This document shows, piece after piece, positions 1-9,652 of a stretch of DNA of 64,000 bases (position 1 is its first letter; each line of letters opens with the position of its first letter). The DNA is from Marinobacter sediminum (GTDB lineage: Bacteria > Pseudomonadota > Gammaproteobacteria > Pseudomonadales > Oleiphilaceae), in the NCBI RefSeq assembly GCF_023657445.1, contig NZ_JAGTWY010000001.1, positions 868,001 through 932,000 on the forward strand. The letters run 5' to 3'. The notes beneath the pieces are model-generated. The model was not told the DNA's origin and searched no databases. It saw only the letters and a program-made list of their open reading frames with translations. Made by a program: the position numbers and the translations under genes.

Positions 1-1
1 C

Positions 2-1168
2 GAATGGCGGGATGGTGCCAATAACGAGCTGATTGTTTATATGGCTACGCCGCCCTCCATGTATGGTGTCCTGTCCCGGAACCTGCGGGCAGCAAGCTGC
101 TGTACCGAAAGGACCCGGGTTGTGGTGGAAAAGCCGATCGGCCATGACCTGGAGTCCTCCAAGGTGATCAACGATGAGCTGGGTGAGGTCTATAACGAGA
201 ATCAGTTGTTCCGTATTGATCATTACCTGGGCAAGGAAACGGTTCAGAACCTGATAGCCCTTCGTTTTGCCAACAACCTGTTCGCATCTCAATGGGATCA
301 GAACCACATTTCCCACGTCGAGATCAGTGTAGCCGAGAGCGTGGGGATCGAAGGTCGCTGGGGCTATTTTGACAAGGCTGGCCAGATTCGGGACATGATC
401 CAGAATCACTTGCTCCAGCTTCTTTGCCTGATCGCCATGGATCCACCGTCGGATCTTTCGGCCGACAGTATCCGGGATGAGAAGGTAAAGGTACTTAAGG
501 CTCTGCGTCAGATTACGCCGGACATGATGGAGCGTTATGTGGTCCGGGGCCAGTACACCGCTGGCACCAGCGACGGCAAGCCAGTTCCTGGTTACCTGGG
601 AGAAGAGGGCGCCAACAAGGGTAGTGAAACTGAGACCTTTGTTGCCCTCAAGGCAGAGATCGACAACTGGCGCTGGTCCGGGGTGCCGTTTTACATTCGA
701 ACCGGAAAACGCCTGCCGGAGAAGTTGTCCCAGATCGTAATCCACTTCAAGCCCGCACCTCACTACATCTTTGATCCGGACCAGAAGCACCTGGCCAATA
801 ACAAGCTGATCATTCGCTTGCAGCCAGATGAAGGCATGTCGCTGAAGATTCTGACCAAGGACCAGGGGTTGGATAAGGGGATGCGTCTGCGTCAGGGACC
901 ATTGGAACTGACCTTTTCGGAAACTTTCGATACCGACCGGATACCCGATGCCTACGAGCGGCTCCTGTGGGAGGTTATGAAGGGTAATCAGTACCTGTTT
1001 GTCCGCCGTGACGAAGTCGAGTATGCCTGGCGCTGGGTTGATCAGGTTATCCAGAACTGGCGTGATAGCGGCGAACCGCCAAAACGCTATGCCGCCGGTA
1101 CCTGGGGCCCGGTGGCTTCCATCGCCATGATTACCCGGGATGGCAGGAGTTGGTATGAAGACGTCTGA
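2..1168 (+). CDS. zwf: Glucose-6-phosphate dehydrogenase, 5' end missing
   Basis: Oxidises glucose 6-phosphate to 6-phosphogluconolactone with NAD(P)+ in the cytoplasm, the entry to the Entner-Doudoroff and pentose phosphate routes. The frame is open at the left edge, so the N-terminal nucleotide-binding part (roughly 100 residues) lies outside the window. The active-site motif RIDHYLGKE is encoded near 216-242, and the C-terminal half shows the family's usual substrate-domain sequence (for example [12 protein letters not shown]). The stop lies 14 bases inside pgl, so the two are translationally coupled. The gene starts a zwf-pgl-eda operon as in pseudomonads. Identification is secure; the true start cannot be seen. 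Confidence 0.97.
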   Translation, partial: EWRDGANNELIVYMATPPSMYGVLSRNLRAASCCTERTRVVVEKPIGHDLESSKVINDELGEVYNENQLFRIDHYLGKETVQNLIALRFANNLFASQWDQNHISHVEISVAESVGIEGRWGYFDKAGQIRDMIQNHLLQLLCLIAMDPPSDLSADSIRDEKVKVLKALRQITPDMMERYVVRGQYTAGTSDGKPVPGYLGEEGANKGSETETFVALKAEIDNWRWSGVPFYIRTGKRLPEKLSQIVIHFKPAPHYIFDPDQKHLANNKLIIRLQPDEGMSLKILTKDQGLDKGMRLRQGPLELTFSETFDTDRIPDAYERLLWEVMKGNQYLFVRRDEVEYAWRWVDQVIQNWRDSGEPPKRYAAGTWGPVASIAMITRDGRSWYEDV

Positions 1169-1874
1169 TATCCGGTTTCCAGATGGCGTCTTGGCCCACT
1201 TCGGCGACACGCCCCATGAGGTTGCGCTGGATCTGGCTGAGGCCGTCGCCGGTTTTCTGAGAGACCGGCTGTTGGAAGCGTCCCGCGTTAGTCTTGTTGT
1301 CTCCGGTGGGTCCACACCCCTGCCATTCTTCGAGGCGCTTTCCCGTAAAGATCTGGATTGGGGCAGGGTGGATGTGCTCCTGGCGGATGAGCGCTGGGTG
1401 GCTGAAGACGATCCGGCTAGTAACACCCGTCTCCTTAAGGATAGTTTTCTGCAGAATGAGGCCTCAAGCGCACGCTTTTTCTCTCTCAAGCAGGAAGGCG
1501 ACACTCCCGGCGATGGTCTTGACTCCGTGAAGTCCGAGCTGGCGGACCTGGCCTTGCCATTGGACGTGCTGATACTTGGTATGGGCAATGATGGCCATAC
1601 AGCGTCGCTGTTTCCGGATGCTCCGGAGCTGCCCGGTGCCATGGACCCCGAATGCCAGGAAATAGTCGCTGCAATGACACCGCCGTCCCAGCCTCAGAGG
1701 CGTATTACACTGACGTTCCCGCCGCTTCGCGATGCACGCTTTACTGCCTTGCATATCAAGGGTAACGACAAGCTCGACACTCTGAGACAGGCGCTTACCG
1801 ATCCGGCTGACGTGATGGCGATGCCCATTCGTGGATTTCTGAAGCCTGGCCTGCAAGTGTTCTGGAGTCCTTGA
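1155..1874 (+). CDS. pgl: 6-phosphogluconolactonase
   Basis: Hydrolyses 6-phosphogluconolactone to 6-phosphogluconate, the second step after Zwf. The 239-residue protein carries the SGGSTP, DERWV and [13 protein letters not shown] motifs of the bacterial DevB/Pgl family (glucosamine-6-phosphate isomerase fold). I chose the ATG at 1155 because AGGAG at 1145-1149 sits 5 bases upstream; an in-frame ATG at 1140 has no such site. The start overlaps the zwf stop, and eda follows after 31 bases, so all three are probably one transcript. Confidence 0.96.
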   Translation: MKTSDIRFPDGVLAHFGDTPHEVALDLAEAVAGFLRDRLLEASRVSLVVSGGSTPLPFFEALSRKDLDWGRVDVLLADERWVAEDDPASNTRLLKDSFLQNEASSARFFSLKQEGDTPGDGLDSVKSELADLALPLDVLILGMGNDGHTASLFPDAPELPGAMDPECQEIVAAMTPPSQPQRRITLTFPPLRDARFTALHIKGNDKLDTLRQALTDPADVMAMPIRGFLKPGLQVFWSP

Positions 1875-1905
1875 TATTCGCCCTGAATAGTTTACGGAGA
1901 AGACC

Positions 1906-2553
1906 ATGCCCCAACTGTCCGAATTTCACCGAGAGCGCGTCAGGGCTGTGTTGAATGCATCCCCTCTGGTACCGGTCATTGCAATCAATGCCCTGGAGGA
2001 TGCCGTTCCTCTGTGTCAGGCGCTGGTTGATGGTGGCATTACTGTGCTCGAAATAACCTTGCGAACGGAGCATGGCATCAAGGCCATTGAGGAAGTACGC
2101 AGGGCCATTCCAGATGCGTGGGTGGGTGCCGGGACCGTCACCAGTGTTTCCCAGTATCGCCAGGTTGAAGCCGCCGGTGCCCAATTCGTGATTACACCCG
2201 GCGTTACCGAGTCCATCCTCGAGTTTGGGCTTACCTCAGAAGCTCCGCTGCTGCCGGGAATTTCCACGGTGTCCGAGCTGATGCTGGGGTATGCGCTCGG
2301 TTACCGGGAATTCAAATTCTTCCCGGCGGAAGTTGCCGGTGGTGTTCCGGCGCTGAAGGCCTTCAGTGGCCCGTTCGGAGATGTGACTTTTTGCCCTACC
2401 GGTGGCATTCGACGGGAGACCGCCAAGGACTATCTGGCCCTCAGGAATGTTCAGGCTGTTGGTGGCAGTTGGCTGACGCCTGAGGATGTTGTTGCAGCCA
2501 GGGACTGGGCCAAGGTGACAGAGATTGCTCGCGGTAGCCTGGCGGATCTCTGA
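1906..2553 (+). CDS. eda: KDPG/KHG aldolase
   Basis: Cleaves 2-keto-3-deoxy-6-phosphogluconate to pyruvate and glyceraldehyde 3-phosphate, the last step specific to the Entner-Doudoroff pathway. The 215-residue length is typical. Visible catalytic features are Glu49 in LEITLRT and the Schiff-base Lys137 in REFKFFPAE, with GGI and GGSW loops for phosphate binding near the C-terminus. The ATG at 1906 follows a purine-rich ACGGAGAAG site. It is the last gene of the zwf-pgl-eda operon and converges on pyk. Confidence 0.97.
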   Translation: MPQLSEFHRERVRAVLNASPLVPVIAINALEDAVPLCQALVDGGITVLEITLRTEHGIKAIEEVRRAIPDAWVGAGTVTSVSQYRQVEAAGAQFVITPGVTESILEFGLTSEAPLLPGISTVSELMLGYALGYREFKFFPAEVAGGVPALKAFSGPFGDVTFCPTGGIRRETAKDYLALRNVQAVGGSWLTPEDVVAARDWAKVTEIARGSLADL

Positions 2554-2671
2554 TGTCCGGACTGTCCGCGCGTACTCAATGAGCTTTAACCCGAAACTCC
2601 CTCACTGTCCGGCACCCGGCCCATAGGCTAATGGGTCAGATGCCAGTCGGAGAGGCCTGCGAGAAAACCGG

Positions 2672-4120
2672 TCAGTGAATGTCCGAACCAACCCGAACAA
2701 TCTTCATGGTATTGGTTCCGCCCTGGGCGTTCACATAATCACCCTTGGTGATAACCACGAGATCGCCTTCCTTCACCACTTCTTTGCTCACCAGCTCAGA
2801 CACGGCCAGGGCATTGGTTTGCTCATTGGGAATCTTCGCCGAATCAAACGGCACGGTCTGAACGCCACGGAAGAGCACAACCCGGTGTTGGGTTGAGTGG
2901 TGACGGGAAAACGCAAAGATCGGCAGGCTGGATTTGATACGTGACATCAGGCGCGGTGTTGCGCCGGTTTCAGTCATGCAGATAATTGCGGAGACACCCT
3001 CGAGATGGTTGGCGGCATACATCGAAGACAGGGCAATGGCTTCGTCCACCCGCTCCATACTTTCGTGAATCCGATGTTTGGACTGGTGCATGGACGGATG
3101 CTTCTCGGCGCCGAGGCAGATGCGAACCATCGATTCCACAGCCTCTTTCGGGTAATCGCCGACGGCAGTTTCCGCAGACAGCATGACGGCATCGGTGTAA
3201 TCCATTACCGCGTTGGCGACATCTGAAACCTCGGCTCGTGTGGGCATCGGGCTGGTGATCATAGACTCCATCATCTGGGTCGCAGTAATCACGGCCCGAT
3301 TAAGAACGCGGGCGCGACTGATAATGTGTTTCTGAACCCCGACCAGCTGAGCGTCGCCGATTTCTACTGCCAGGTCGCCACGGGCAACCATAACCGCATC
3401 CGAAGCCTCAATGACGGCATCCAGTGCGGCTTCGTCGTCAGCCAATTCTGCTCGCTCGATCTTGGCGACCAGGCCAGCGTCTGAACCTGCCTCCTTGAGC
3501 AACCGGCGGGCGGTGTGCATGTCTTCGGCAGTGCGCACGAAGGAGACGGCAACATAGTCGGCGCCGAGACGTGCTGCGGTAACGATGTCCTGCTTGTCTT
3601 TTTCTGTCAGCGCATCGGCCGATAGGCCGCCGCCGCGTTTGTTCAGGCCTTTGTTGTTGGACAGAGGGCCGCCAATGAGAACGATGGAGGTGATGCTTTG
3701 GTCATCCACCGACTTTACTTCCATCTCGATACGACCATCATCCAGAACAAGGATGTCGCCAGGCTCGACGTCCTGGATCAGCTGCTCGTAGTCGATGCCC
3801 ACGCGCTCTTCTGTGCCGGCTTCCTTGTCCATCTTCGCATCAAGGACAAAGGTCTGGCCGGCGACAAGGGTGACCTTGTTATCGCTAAAGCGTGCAATCC
3901 GGAGTTTCGGTCCCTGAAGATCCGCCAGAAGGGCTACAAAGCGCCCCTGCGCCAAAGCGGTTTCACGGACTCTTTCTGCGCGGCCGATATGTTCCTCGGC
4001 ACTGCCGTGAGAGAAGTTCAGTCGTGTCACGTCCACGCCAGCTTCGATAATGGCAGCCAGAGATTCCGGAGAGTCGGTCGCGGGACCGAGGGTGGCGACA
4101 ATTTTGGTACGCCTGAGCAT
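2672..4120 (-). CDS. pyk: Pyruvate kinase (PykA type)
   Basis: Converts phosphoenolpyruvate and ADP to pyruvate and ATP. The 482-residue protein begins with [12 protein letters not shown] and has the substrate and metal motifs [26 protein letters not shown] and [10 protein letters not shown], then a C-terminal allosteric domain. The AVEIGDAQL wording after MVARGDL is like the PykA (type II) branch rather than PykF. AAAGGACACC precedes the ATG closely. It lies 70 bases downstream of gap on the same strand and probably belongs to the same transcript. The opposite end converges on eda. Confidence 0.95.
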   Translation of the reverse strand: MLRRTKIVATLGPATDSPESLAAIIEAGVDVTRLNFSHGSAEEHIGRAERVRETALAQGRFVALLADLQGPKLRIARFSDNKVTLVAGQTFVLDAKMDKEAGTEERVGIDYEQLIQDVEPGDILVLDDGRIEMEVKSVDDQSITSIVLIGGPLSNNKGLNKRGGGLSADALTEKDKQDIVTAARLGADYVAVSFVRTAEDMHTARRLLKEAGSDAGLVAKIERAELADDEAALDAVIEASDAVMVARGDLAVEIGDAQLVGVQKHIISRARVLNRAVITATQMMESMITSPMPTRAEVSDVANAVMDYTDAVMLSAETAVGDYPKEAVESMVRICLGAEKHPSMHQSKHRIHESMERVDEAIALSSMYAANHLEGVSAIICMTETGATPRLMSRIKSSLPIFAFSRHHSTQHRVVLFRGVQTVPFDSAKIPNEQTNALAVSELVSKEVVKEGDLVVITKGDYVNAQGGTNTMKIVRVGSDIH

Positions 4121-4190
4121 GTTTGGTGTCCTTTGGTTTGTGAGAGGCTTTTGAAGTCAGATTAGTGGATTCGCGCAACGCCGTCAGGCT

Positions 4191-5195
4191 TTATTGGCCA
4201 GCCTTGATCAGGGCAATCGCGTTATCCAGCATCCGGTTCGAGAATCCCCATTCATTGTCGTACCAGGCCATGACCTTTACATGACGGCCCAGAACGCGGG
4301 TGTGATTGGCATCGAATACACTGGAAAGAGCATTGTGGTTGAAGTCCACGCTCACGAGCTTTTCGGTGTTGTATCCCAGTACCGGGTTGGTGTTGGCGGT
4401 TGTTTTGACCGCTCCATTGATTTCTTCAATGGTGGTGTCCTTGCCGGCAATGAAGCTGAAGTCCACCAATGAAACATTGATGGTGGGAACGCGTACGGCG
4501 AGGCCATCAAGTTTTCCATTCAGCTCCGGAATGACTTTGCCGATGGCTGCGGCCGCGCCGGTTTTGGTCGGGATCATGGACTGGGTAGCCGAGCGAGCAC
4601 GATACAGGTCTGAATGGTACGTGTCGCTTAGCTTTTGGTCGTTGGTATAGGAATGAATGGTGGTCATCAGCCCGCTTTCGATACCGACGGCCATGTGAAG
4701 GGCCTGAACGACCGGTGCCAGACAGTTGGTAGTACAGGAAGCATTGGAGATGATGTCGTGCTCTGAGGACAGCGTCTTGTGATTGACGCCGTATACGATC
4801 GTGGCGTCGGCGTCGGGAGAGGGCGCGGAAATTATAACCTTGCTGGCGCCTGCCTTGAGGTGTGCCGCCGCCTTGTCGCGATTGGTAAACAGTCCGGTAC
4901 ACTCAAGGACAACATCAACATTGAGACCTTTCCATGGAAGCCCCTCCGGGTTGTGAATGGCGGTAATGGTAATTCTGTCACCGTTAACCGTCAGCGATTC
5001 AGCATCGTGGCTTACCACTCCATCAAGCCGGCCATGCACGCTATCATATTTCAGGAGGTGTGCGTTTGTTTCGGCATCACCAAGATCGTTTATGGCAACT
5101 ACCTGAAGCTGATTTCGGTAGTTATTTTCATACAGTGCTCTGAGAATATTGCGACCGATCCGGCCAAAACCGTTAATTGCGATGCGGATAGTCAT
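4191..5195 (-). CDS. gap: Glyceraldehyde-3-phosphate dehydrogenase, type I
   Basis: Oxidises glyceraldehyde 3-phosphate to 1,3-bisphosphoglycerate with NAD+. The 334-residue protein has the Rossmann motif INGFGRIGR at its start, Asp37 in AINDLGD for NAD ribose binding, and catalytic Cys154 in SNASCTTNC. The frame extends 59 codons further upstream, but the family starts at [10 protein letters not shown] and AGGAG at 5204-5208 sits at the right distance, so I use the ATG at 5195. It diverges from edd across a 167-base regulatory gap, the same arrangement known for P. aeruginosa gapA and edd. Erythrose-4-phosphate dehydrogenase is a weaker alternative. Confidence 0.95.
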   Translation of the reverse strand: MTIRIAINGFGRIGRNILRALYENNYRNQLQVVAINDLGDAETNAHLLKYDSVHGRLDGVVSHDAESLTVNGDRITITAIHNPEGLPWKGLNVDVVLECTGLFTNRDKAAAHLKAGASKVIISAPSPDADATIVYGVNHKTLSSEHDIISNASCTTNCLAPVVQALHMAVGIESGLMTTIHSYTNDQKLSDTYHSDLYRARSATQSMIPTKTGAAAAIGKVIPELNGKLDGLAVRVPTINVSLVDFSFIAGKDTTIEEINGAVKTTANTNPVLGYNTEKLVSVDFNHNALSSVFDANHTRVLGRHVKVMAWYDNEWGFSNRMLDNAIALIKAGQ

Positions 5196-5362
5196 CTGTT
5201 GACTCCTGCTATGGTTGCTCTTTGTCTGATACTGAGCGGCAACGTAGTAAATATAACAACATAAAGCCAAAAACTGAACGGTTGTAGAGTGATTAATGCA
5301 AGTAAAGAAAGTAATATTACATTTAAAGTGACGCACTAATAAGCCGATGAATGGAGTCCAGC
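5196..5362. promoter_or_regulatory. Divergent gap/edd promoter region with a possible HexR site
   Basis: This 167-base AT-rich region separates gap and edd and must hold both promoters. A short inverted repeat, AGTAATATTACA at 5310-5321, contains one perfect half of the published HexR consensus (TGTAAT...ATTACA), but the two halves abut instead of being three bases apart. A second AT-rich stretch at 5241-5260 matches only partly. HexR control of this cluster is expected from relatives; hexR itself is not in the window. Confidence 0.35.
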
Positions 5363-7183
5363 ATGCACCCAACCGTTGACAAGGTTACACAGCGAATCAT
5401 TGAGCGCAGTCGTGCCAGCCGGCAGGATTACCTTTCCCGCATGAATGAGCTCAAGGCGCAGTCTCCGCACCGAAGCAGCCTTTCCTGCGGCAATCTTGCC
5501 CACGGTTTTGCGGCGTGTAACCAGGGGGACAAGGACACCCTCAAGTTCATGAACAAAGCCAACGTGGCCATGATTTCAGCCTACAACGATATGCTTTCGG
5601 CCCATCAGCCCTATGAAAAGTTCCCGGATATTATTCGTGAGGCGGCCCATAACATGGGATCGGTTGCGCAGTTTGCGGGGGGGACGCCAGCGATGTGCGA
5701 CGGTGTTACACAGGGACAGCCCGGGATGGAGCTGAGCCTTTTCTCCCGCGACACCATCGCCATGAGCACTGCTGTGGCACTTAGCCACAACATGTTTGAT
5801 GCCATGTTGTTGTTGGGGATTTGTGACAAAATCGTACCGGGCCTGCTGATTGGCTCCCTCAGTTTCGGTTACCTTCCTGCCATTCTGGTGCCCGCCGGCC
5901 CAATGCCGTCAGGGCTACCGAACAAGGAAAAGCAGCGCATCCGCCAGCTATATGCGGAAGGCAAAATTGGCAGGGATGAATTGCTGGACGCCGAAAGCAA
6001 GTCCTATCACAGCCCTGGCACCTGTACCTTTTATGGCACCGCCAACAGCAACCAGTTGTTGGTGGAAGTGATGGGGCTGCATTTGCCGGGCTCCGCATTT
6101 GTGAATCCGAATACGCCGCTGCGGGATCAGCTTACCCGTGCCGCTACCGAGCAGGTTATTCGTTTGTCAAAGCCTCATGGAGGTGAGCTGGGGCTGGGCG
6201 ACATGGTGGACGAAAAGAGTATTGTAAACGCTCTGGTAGCACTGCTGGTCACCGGCGGGTCGACCAACCACACTATTCACTGGATCGCGATTGCCCGCGC
6301 TGCCGGCATTATTATCGACTGGAATGACTATGCCGAGCTGTCTTCTGTAGTTCCGTCCATGACCCGTATCTATCCCAATGGCGAGGAGGATGTGAACGCC
6401 TTCCATGAGGCCGGTGGCACGCCGTTTCTGATTCGCGAGCTACTGAACGGCGGTTTCCTGCACAATGATGTGAATACCGTGGTAGGGCATGGTCTTGAGC
6501 GTTACAGCGAGTGCCCGGAACTGGACGCAGGCAAGCTGGTGTGGAAGCCGGCGCCGGAACAAAGCCTGCGTCCGGAAGTTCTGAGCTCAGCGGCTGAGCC
6601 CTTTGCTCCTGATGGCGGACTAAGAGTTCTGGATGGCAACCTGGGACGTGGCGTCATCAAGGTGTCTGCGGTTGCAGCAGAGCACCGCAAGGTGAACGCG
6701 CCGGCCGTTGTGTTCGATGACCAGAATGAGCTTAAGGCCGCGTTTGATGCGGGTGACCTTGATAAAGATTGTATTGTGGTTGTGCGGTTCCAGGGGCCAA
6801 AGGCCAACGGAATGCCAGAGTTGCATAAGCTCACCCCTTACCTCGGTGTCCTCCAGGATCGTGGTTTTAAAGTGGGGCTGGTGACTGACGGGCGTATGTC
6901 GGGTGCTTCCGGAAAGGTGCCGGCGGCGATTCATGTTTATCCGGAGGCACTTGATGGCGGCCCCTTGTCCAGGGTCCGAAATGGCGATGTGGTTTGCCTT
7001 GATGCCGAAGCCGGGCAGTTGAGTCTGGATGTCGCCGAGAAGGAATTTTCTGATCGGGAGTCCGCAACAGTGGATCTGACCAGTTATCATCATGGGTACG
7101 GACGGGAATTGTTTGGCTGGCTTCGGCGTTCGGCCAGCACCCCGGAGGAAGGTGCCAGTTTCTTTTGGAATCACGAGGCATAA
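5363..7183 (+). CDS. edd: 6-phosphogluconate dehydratase
   Basis: Dehydrates 6-phosphogluconate to KDPG using an iron-sulfur cluster; a member of the IlvD/Edd family. The 606-residue protein shows [14 protein letters not shown], the [13 protein letters not shown] cysteine region, [12 protein letters not shown] and near the C-terminus [14 protein letters not shown] chose the ATG at 5363, not 5351: GGAG at 5353-5356 is six bases upstream, and the start [16 protein letters not shown] lines up with E. coli Edd. glk follows after 5 bases, so edd-glk form an operon. Edd and Eda are the two signature enzymes of the pathway. Confidence 0.97.
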   Translation: MHPTVDKVTQRIIERSRASRQDYLSRMNELKAQSPHRSSLSCGNLAHGFAACNQGDKDTLKFMNKANVAMISAYNDMLSAHQPYEKFPDIIREAAHNMGSVAQFAGGTPAMCDGVTQGQPGMELSLFSRDTIAMSTAVALSHNMFDAMLLLGICDKIVPGLLIGSLSFGYLPAILVPAGPMPSGLPNKEKQRIRQLYAEGKIGRDELLDAESKSYHSPGTCTFYGTANSNQLLVEVMGLHLPGSAFVNPNTPLRDQLTRAATEQVIRLSKPHGGELGLGDMVDEKSIVNALVALLVTGGSTNHTIHWIAIARAAGIIIDWNDYAELSSVVPSMTRIYPNGEEDVNAFHEAGGTPFLIRELLNGGFLHNDVNTVVGHGLERYSECPELDAGKLVWKPAPEQSLRPEVLSSAAEPFAPDGGLRVLDGNLGRGVIKVSAVAAEHRKVNAPAVVFDDQNELKAAFDAGDLDKDCIVVVRFQGPKANGMPELHKLTPYLGVLQDRGFKVGLVTDGRMSGASGKVPAAIHVYPEALDGGPLSRVRNGDVVCLDAEAGQLSLDVAEKEFSDRESATVDLTSYHHGYGRELFGWLRRSASTPEEGASFFWNHEA

Positions 7184-7188
7184 CAGTA

Positions 7189-8145
7189 ATGGAATACTCA
7201 CTGGTCGGTGACGTCGGTGGCACCAATGCCCGCTTTGCCCTGGTAGAGCGGGGCAGTGTGCGCCCTCAGTCCATTGAAATCCTGCCATGTGGCAACTACG
7301 CCAACTTGAATGAAGCGATCATCGAGTATCTGCGCCGTGTCGGTGTAAGCGAAGTCAGCGAGGCTTGCCTCGCCGTCGCGTCTCCAGTGCGTGGAACCCG
7401 GGTACGGATGACCAATAACCATTGGCAATTCGATACGGAAGAGATTCGTCAGCAATTTGGCTGGCGGGCCTTTAAAGTGATTAACGATTTCACCGCAATG
7501 GCGCTGGGCGTGCTCCATGTTCCGGAAGATAATCTGGTCCACATTTGTGGCGGGCCTGGTGATAAACATCGTCCGCGGCTTGTGATGGGGCCGGGAACCG
7601 GTTTGGGGGTTTCCGGATTGGTGCCGACCAGGAATGGGTGGGTGCCCCTGGTTACCGAAGGTGGCCACGTGGATTTTGCTCCAACGAATGACAACGAAAT
7701 GTCTATTCTTCGGATATTGCAGGGCCGGTTTGGGCGCGTTTCAGTGGAGCGTATTCTTTGCGGTCAGGGTTTGCTTAATCTCTACCAGGCTCACGCTGAA
7801 ATTCAAGGTATCGCGGCACCGCTGGACGCCCCGGAGAACATCACTGCGGCCGCGCTGGAGCACGTCGATTCGTTGGCCAGCCATACGCTGGGCCATTTCT
7901 GTGAGATTCTCGGCCGAACCGCCGGTAACGCCGTGTTGACGCTGGGGAGTACGGGAGGGGTTTATCTGTGTGGCGGTATCCTTCCACGCGTCCTGGATTT
8001 CTTCCTCCAGAGCCCGTTTCGCAGCGGGTTTGAAGACAAAGGGCGTATGCGCCCGCTGGTGGAATTCACTCCGGTGTTTGTGGTTACTGAGCCCTACACG
8101 GGATTGTTCGGGGCCGCAGAAGCACTCGCAAATCCGGAAGTATAA
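7189..8145 (+). CDS. glk: Glucokinase
   Basis: Phosphorylates glucose with ATP to glucose 6-phosphate, feeding Zwf. The 318-residue protein matches the E. coli Glk family: GDVGGTNARFAL ATP-binding motif at the start, INDFTAMA with the catalytic Asp, GPGTGLGVSGL, EGGHVDFAP and a late AGG-type loop (LCGGILPR). The ATG at 7189 gives the family's usual N-terminus; in-frame codons before it lie inside edd. It begins 5 bases after the edd stop. No glucose transporter accompanies it here, unlike the Pseudomonas edd-glk-gltRS arrangement. Confidence 0.95.
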   Translation: MEYSLVGDVGGTNARFALVERGSVRPQSIEILPCGNYANLNEAIIEYLRRVGVSEVSEACLAVASPVRGTRVRMTNNHWQFDTEEIRQQFGWRAFKVINDFTAMALGVLHVPEDNLVHICGGPGDKHRPRLVMGPGTGLGVSGLVPTRNGWVPLVTEGGHVDFAPTNDNEMSILRILQGRFGRVSVERILCGQGLLNLYQAHAEIQGIAAPLDAPENITAAALEHVDSLASHTLGHFCEILGRTAGNAVLTLGSTGGVYLCGGILPRVLDFFLQSPFRSGFEDKGRMRPLVEFTPVFVVTEPYTGLFGAAEALANPEV

Positions 8146-8185
8146 GCCGGGTCTTGCCTGCCTCTTGGCGGCCCGCCCTCCACCA

Positions 8186-8920
8186 TTACAAATAGTGGAT
8201 CAGGTTATTGCGATCAAATCGATATTGACGGTTGTAGACACCGTTTTCGGCCCGTCGTCCCGCCGCCAGTATCATGGTGACCAGCCCCTTCCGTGGAAGC
8301 TTCAGCAATTTTCTCACCCGGCATTCGTCGAATCCTTCCATGGCGCACGAGTCATAGCCGTGCGCTCGAAGGGCCAGAATGAGATTTTCTGCCGCCAGCG
8401 CGGTGGATTTTGTGGCCCAGACTTTCATCTCGTTCGGTGAGTAGGGCCCTCTCGGAACCGGGCGGGACAATCCGACAACCAGGCCTGCGGCCTTTTTGGC
8501 GACTCCCAGAAGCCCCAGGGGCCCCTGGTTGTAATGAATGGGCGCGATCTTGCGATAGTACTTCTCGACAATCGATGGCAGCTTTTCCTCGGGCCACTGT
8601 TCCAGGGCCAGACGAGAATGCTTCTGCCAGGTATCGGTGCGAGCAACGATTGCTATCAGGACCGGCGCCGTTTTCGCCGCGTTCTGCCCCAGGCAGGCCT
8701 CCGCCAGCTTTGCGCGCAATGCGGGAGTTTTTACGACGAAAAACTCCCAGGGCTGAAGGTTGCTGGAGTTCGGTGCCAGCGTGGCCAGTTCAAGGCAGTC
8801 GTCCAGCACCCGGTCCGGTATCGGCTCGTCGGTAAATCGGCGGATGGATCGGCGACTCCGAACTACCTTTCGAAACTCTTCCACGTCGATGGCCGGGAGC
8901 GCGTCTGCCTTTGCATTCAT
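8186..8920 (-). CDS. Nitroreductase family protein
   Basis: A probable FMN-dependent NAD(P)H oxidoreductase. The 244-residue protein has the family's N-terminal RSRRSIRRF phosphate/FMN-binding segment (about residues 22-30), LAPNSSNLQPWEF (the second FMN contact) and a C-terminal GY-D-SCAM...F segment followed by a basic loop (LKLPRKGLVTMI). The natural substrate cannot be read from sequence: members reduce nitroaromatics, quinones or enones. AAGGA lies about seven bases before the ATG. It stands alone, converging on glk and diverging from the glycosylase-like gene. Confidence 0.85.
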   Translation of the reverse strand: MNAKADALPAIDVEEFRKVVRSRRSIRRFTDEPIPDRVLDDCLELATLAPNSSNLQPWEFFVVKTPALRAKLAEACLGQNAAKTAPVLIAIVARTDTWQKHSRLALEQWPEEKLPSIVEKYYRKIAPIHYNQGPLGLLGVAKKAAGLVVGLSRPVPRGPYSPNEMKVWATKSTALAAENLILALRAHGYDSCAMEGFDECRVRKLLKLPRKGLVTMILAAGRRAENGVYNRQYRFDRNNLIHYL

Positions 8921-9012
8921 GTTAGGTCCTTAAGAGCTGACTTGTCGTGTTGTTCTCGTCGCTCTATGGTTACTTCAAACAGACCGTTATGCAATTACGG
9001 GGCAACAGGGGG

Positions 9013-9627
9013 ATGATGAACGACAATCTTGATGAGCTGTCATTTGATGAGCTGGTTCGGAGAGTGCGGGCCTGTACCATTTGCGCTGATGTGCTGCCCC
9101 AGGGCCCCCGGCCTGTAGTTCAGCTGTCTGAGGCATCGCGCATTCTCGTTGTTGGGCAGGCTCCGGGGCGGCGGGTTCATGAGACGGGGTTGCCGTTCAA
9201 CGACCCGAGTGGTGACCGGTTGCGGCAATGGATGGGGGTAAGCCGGGATACGTTTTATGATGAGCAGAAAATGGCAATTCTACCCATGGGGTTCTGTTAT
9301 CCGGGCACCGGAAAATCGGGAGATTTGCCGCCGCGGCCTGAATGCGCAGATGCATGGCGGGAGGCGCTACTGAAGCGACTTCCAAACATTGGCCTGACTC
9401 TTGTAATTGGTCAGTACGCCCACGCCTGGCACCTGCCCGGTGGCGCCCGGTCAGTAACCGAAAACGTGCGTAACTGGGAACATTACTGGCCTGTCGTCGT
9501 ACCAATGCCCCACCCCAGTCCCCGAAACAATATGTGGCTGCGCCGAAATCCCTGGTTTGAGGAGGATGTTGTCCCTGCACTTCGCAACCGGATCTCTGAG
9601 CTGCTTTCAGAAGATGATGAGAGCTGA
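9013..9627 (+). CDS. Uracil-DNA glycosylase-like protein with four-Cys Fe-S pattern
   Basis: Belongs to the uracil-DNA glycosylase fold: the motif GQAPGRRVHETG near residue 48 matches the water-activating GEAPG-type loop, and MPHPSPRN near the C-terminus matches the HPS loop that contacts DNA. Four cysteines at residues 21, 24, 95 and 111 have nearly the spacing of the [4Fe-4S] ligands of family 4 enzymes. Uracil removal is an inference; many such proteins are uncharacterised. The start is uncertain: ATGs at 9013 and 9016 follow AGGGGG at 9007-9012 very closely, and an earlier ATG at 8989 lacks a clear site. Confidence 0.8.
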   Translation: MMNDNLDELSFDELVRRVRACTICADVLPQGPRPVVQLSEASRILVVGQAPGRRVHETGLPFNDPSGDRLRQWMGVSRDTFYDEQKMAILPMGFCYPGTGKSGDLPPRPECADAWREALLKRLPNIGLTLVIGQYAHAWHLPGGARSVTENVRNWEHYWPVVVPMPHPSPRNNMWLRRNPWFEEDVVPALRNRISELLSEDDES

Positions 9628-9652
9628 TGGCAGCGGACTGCCCCCGATAACA

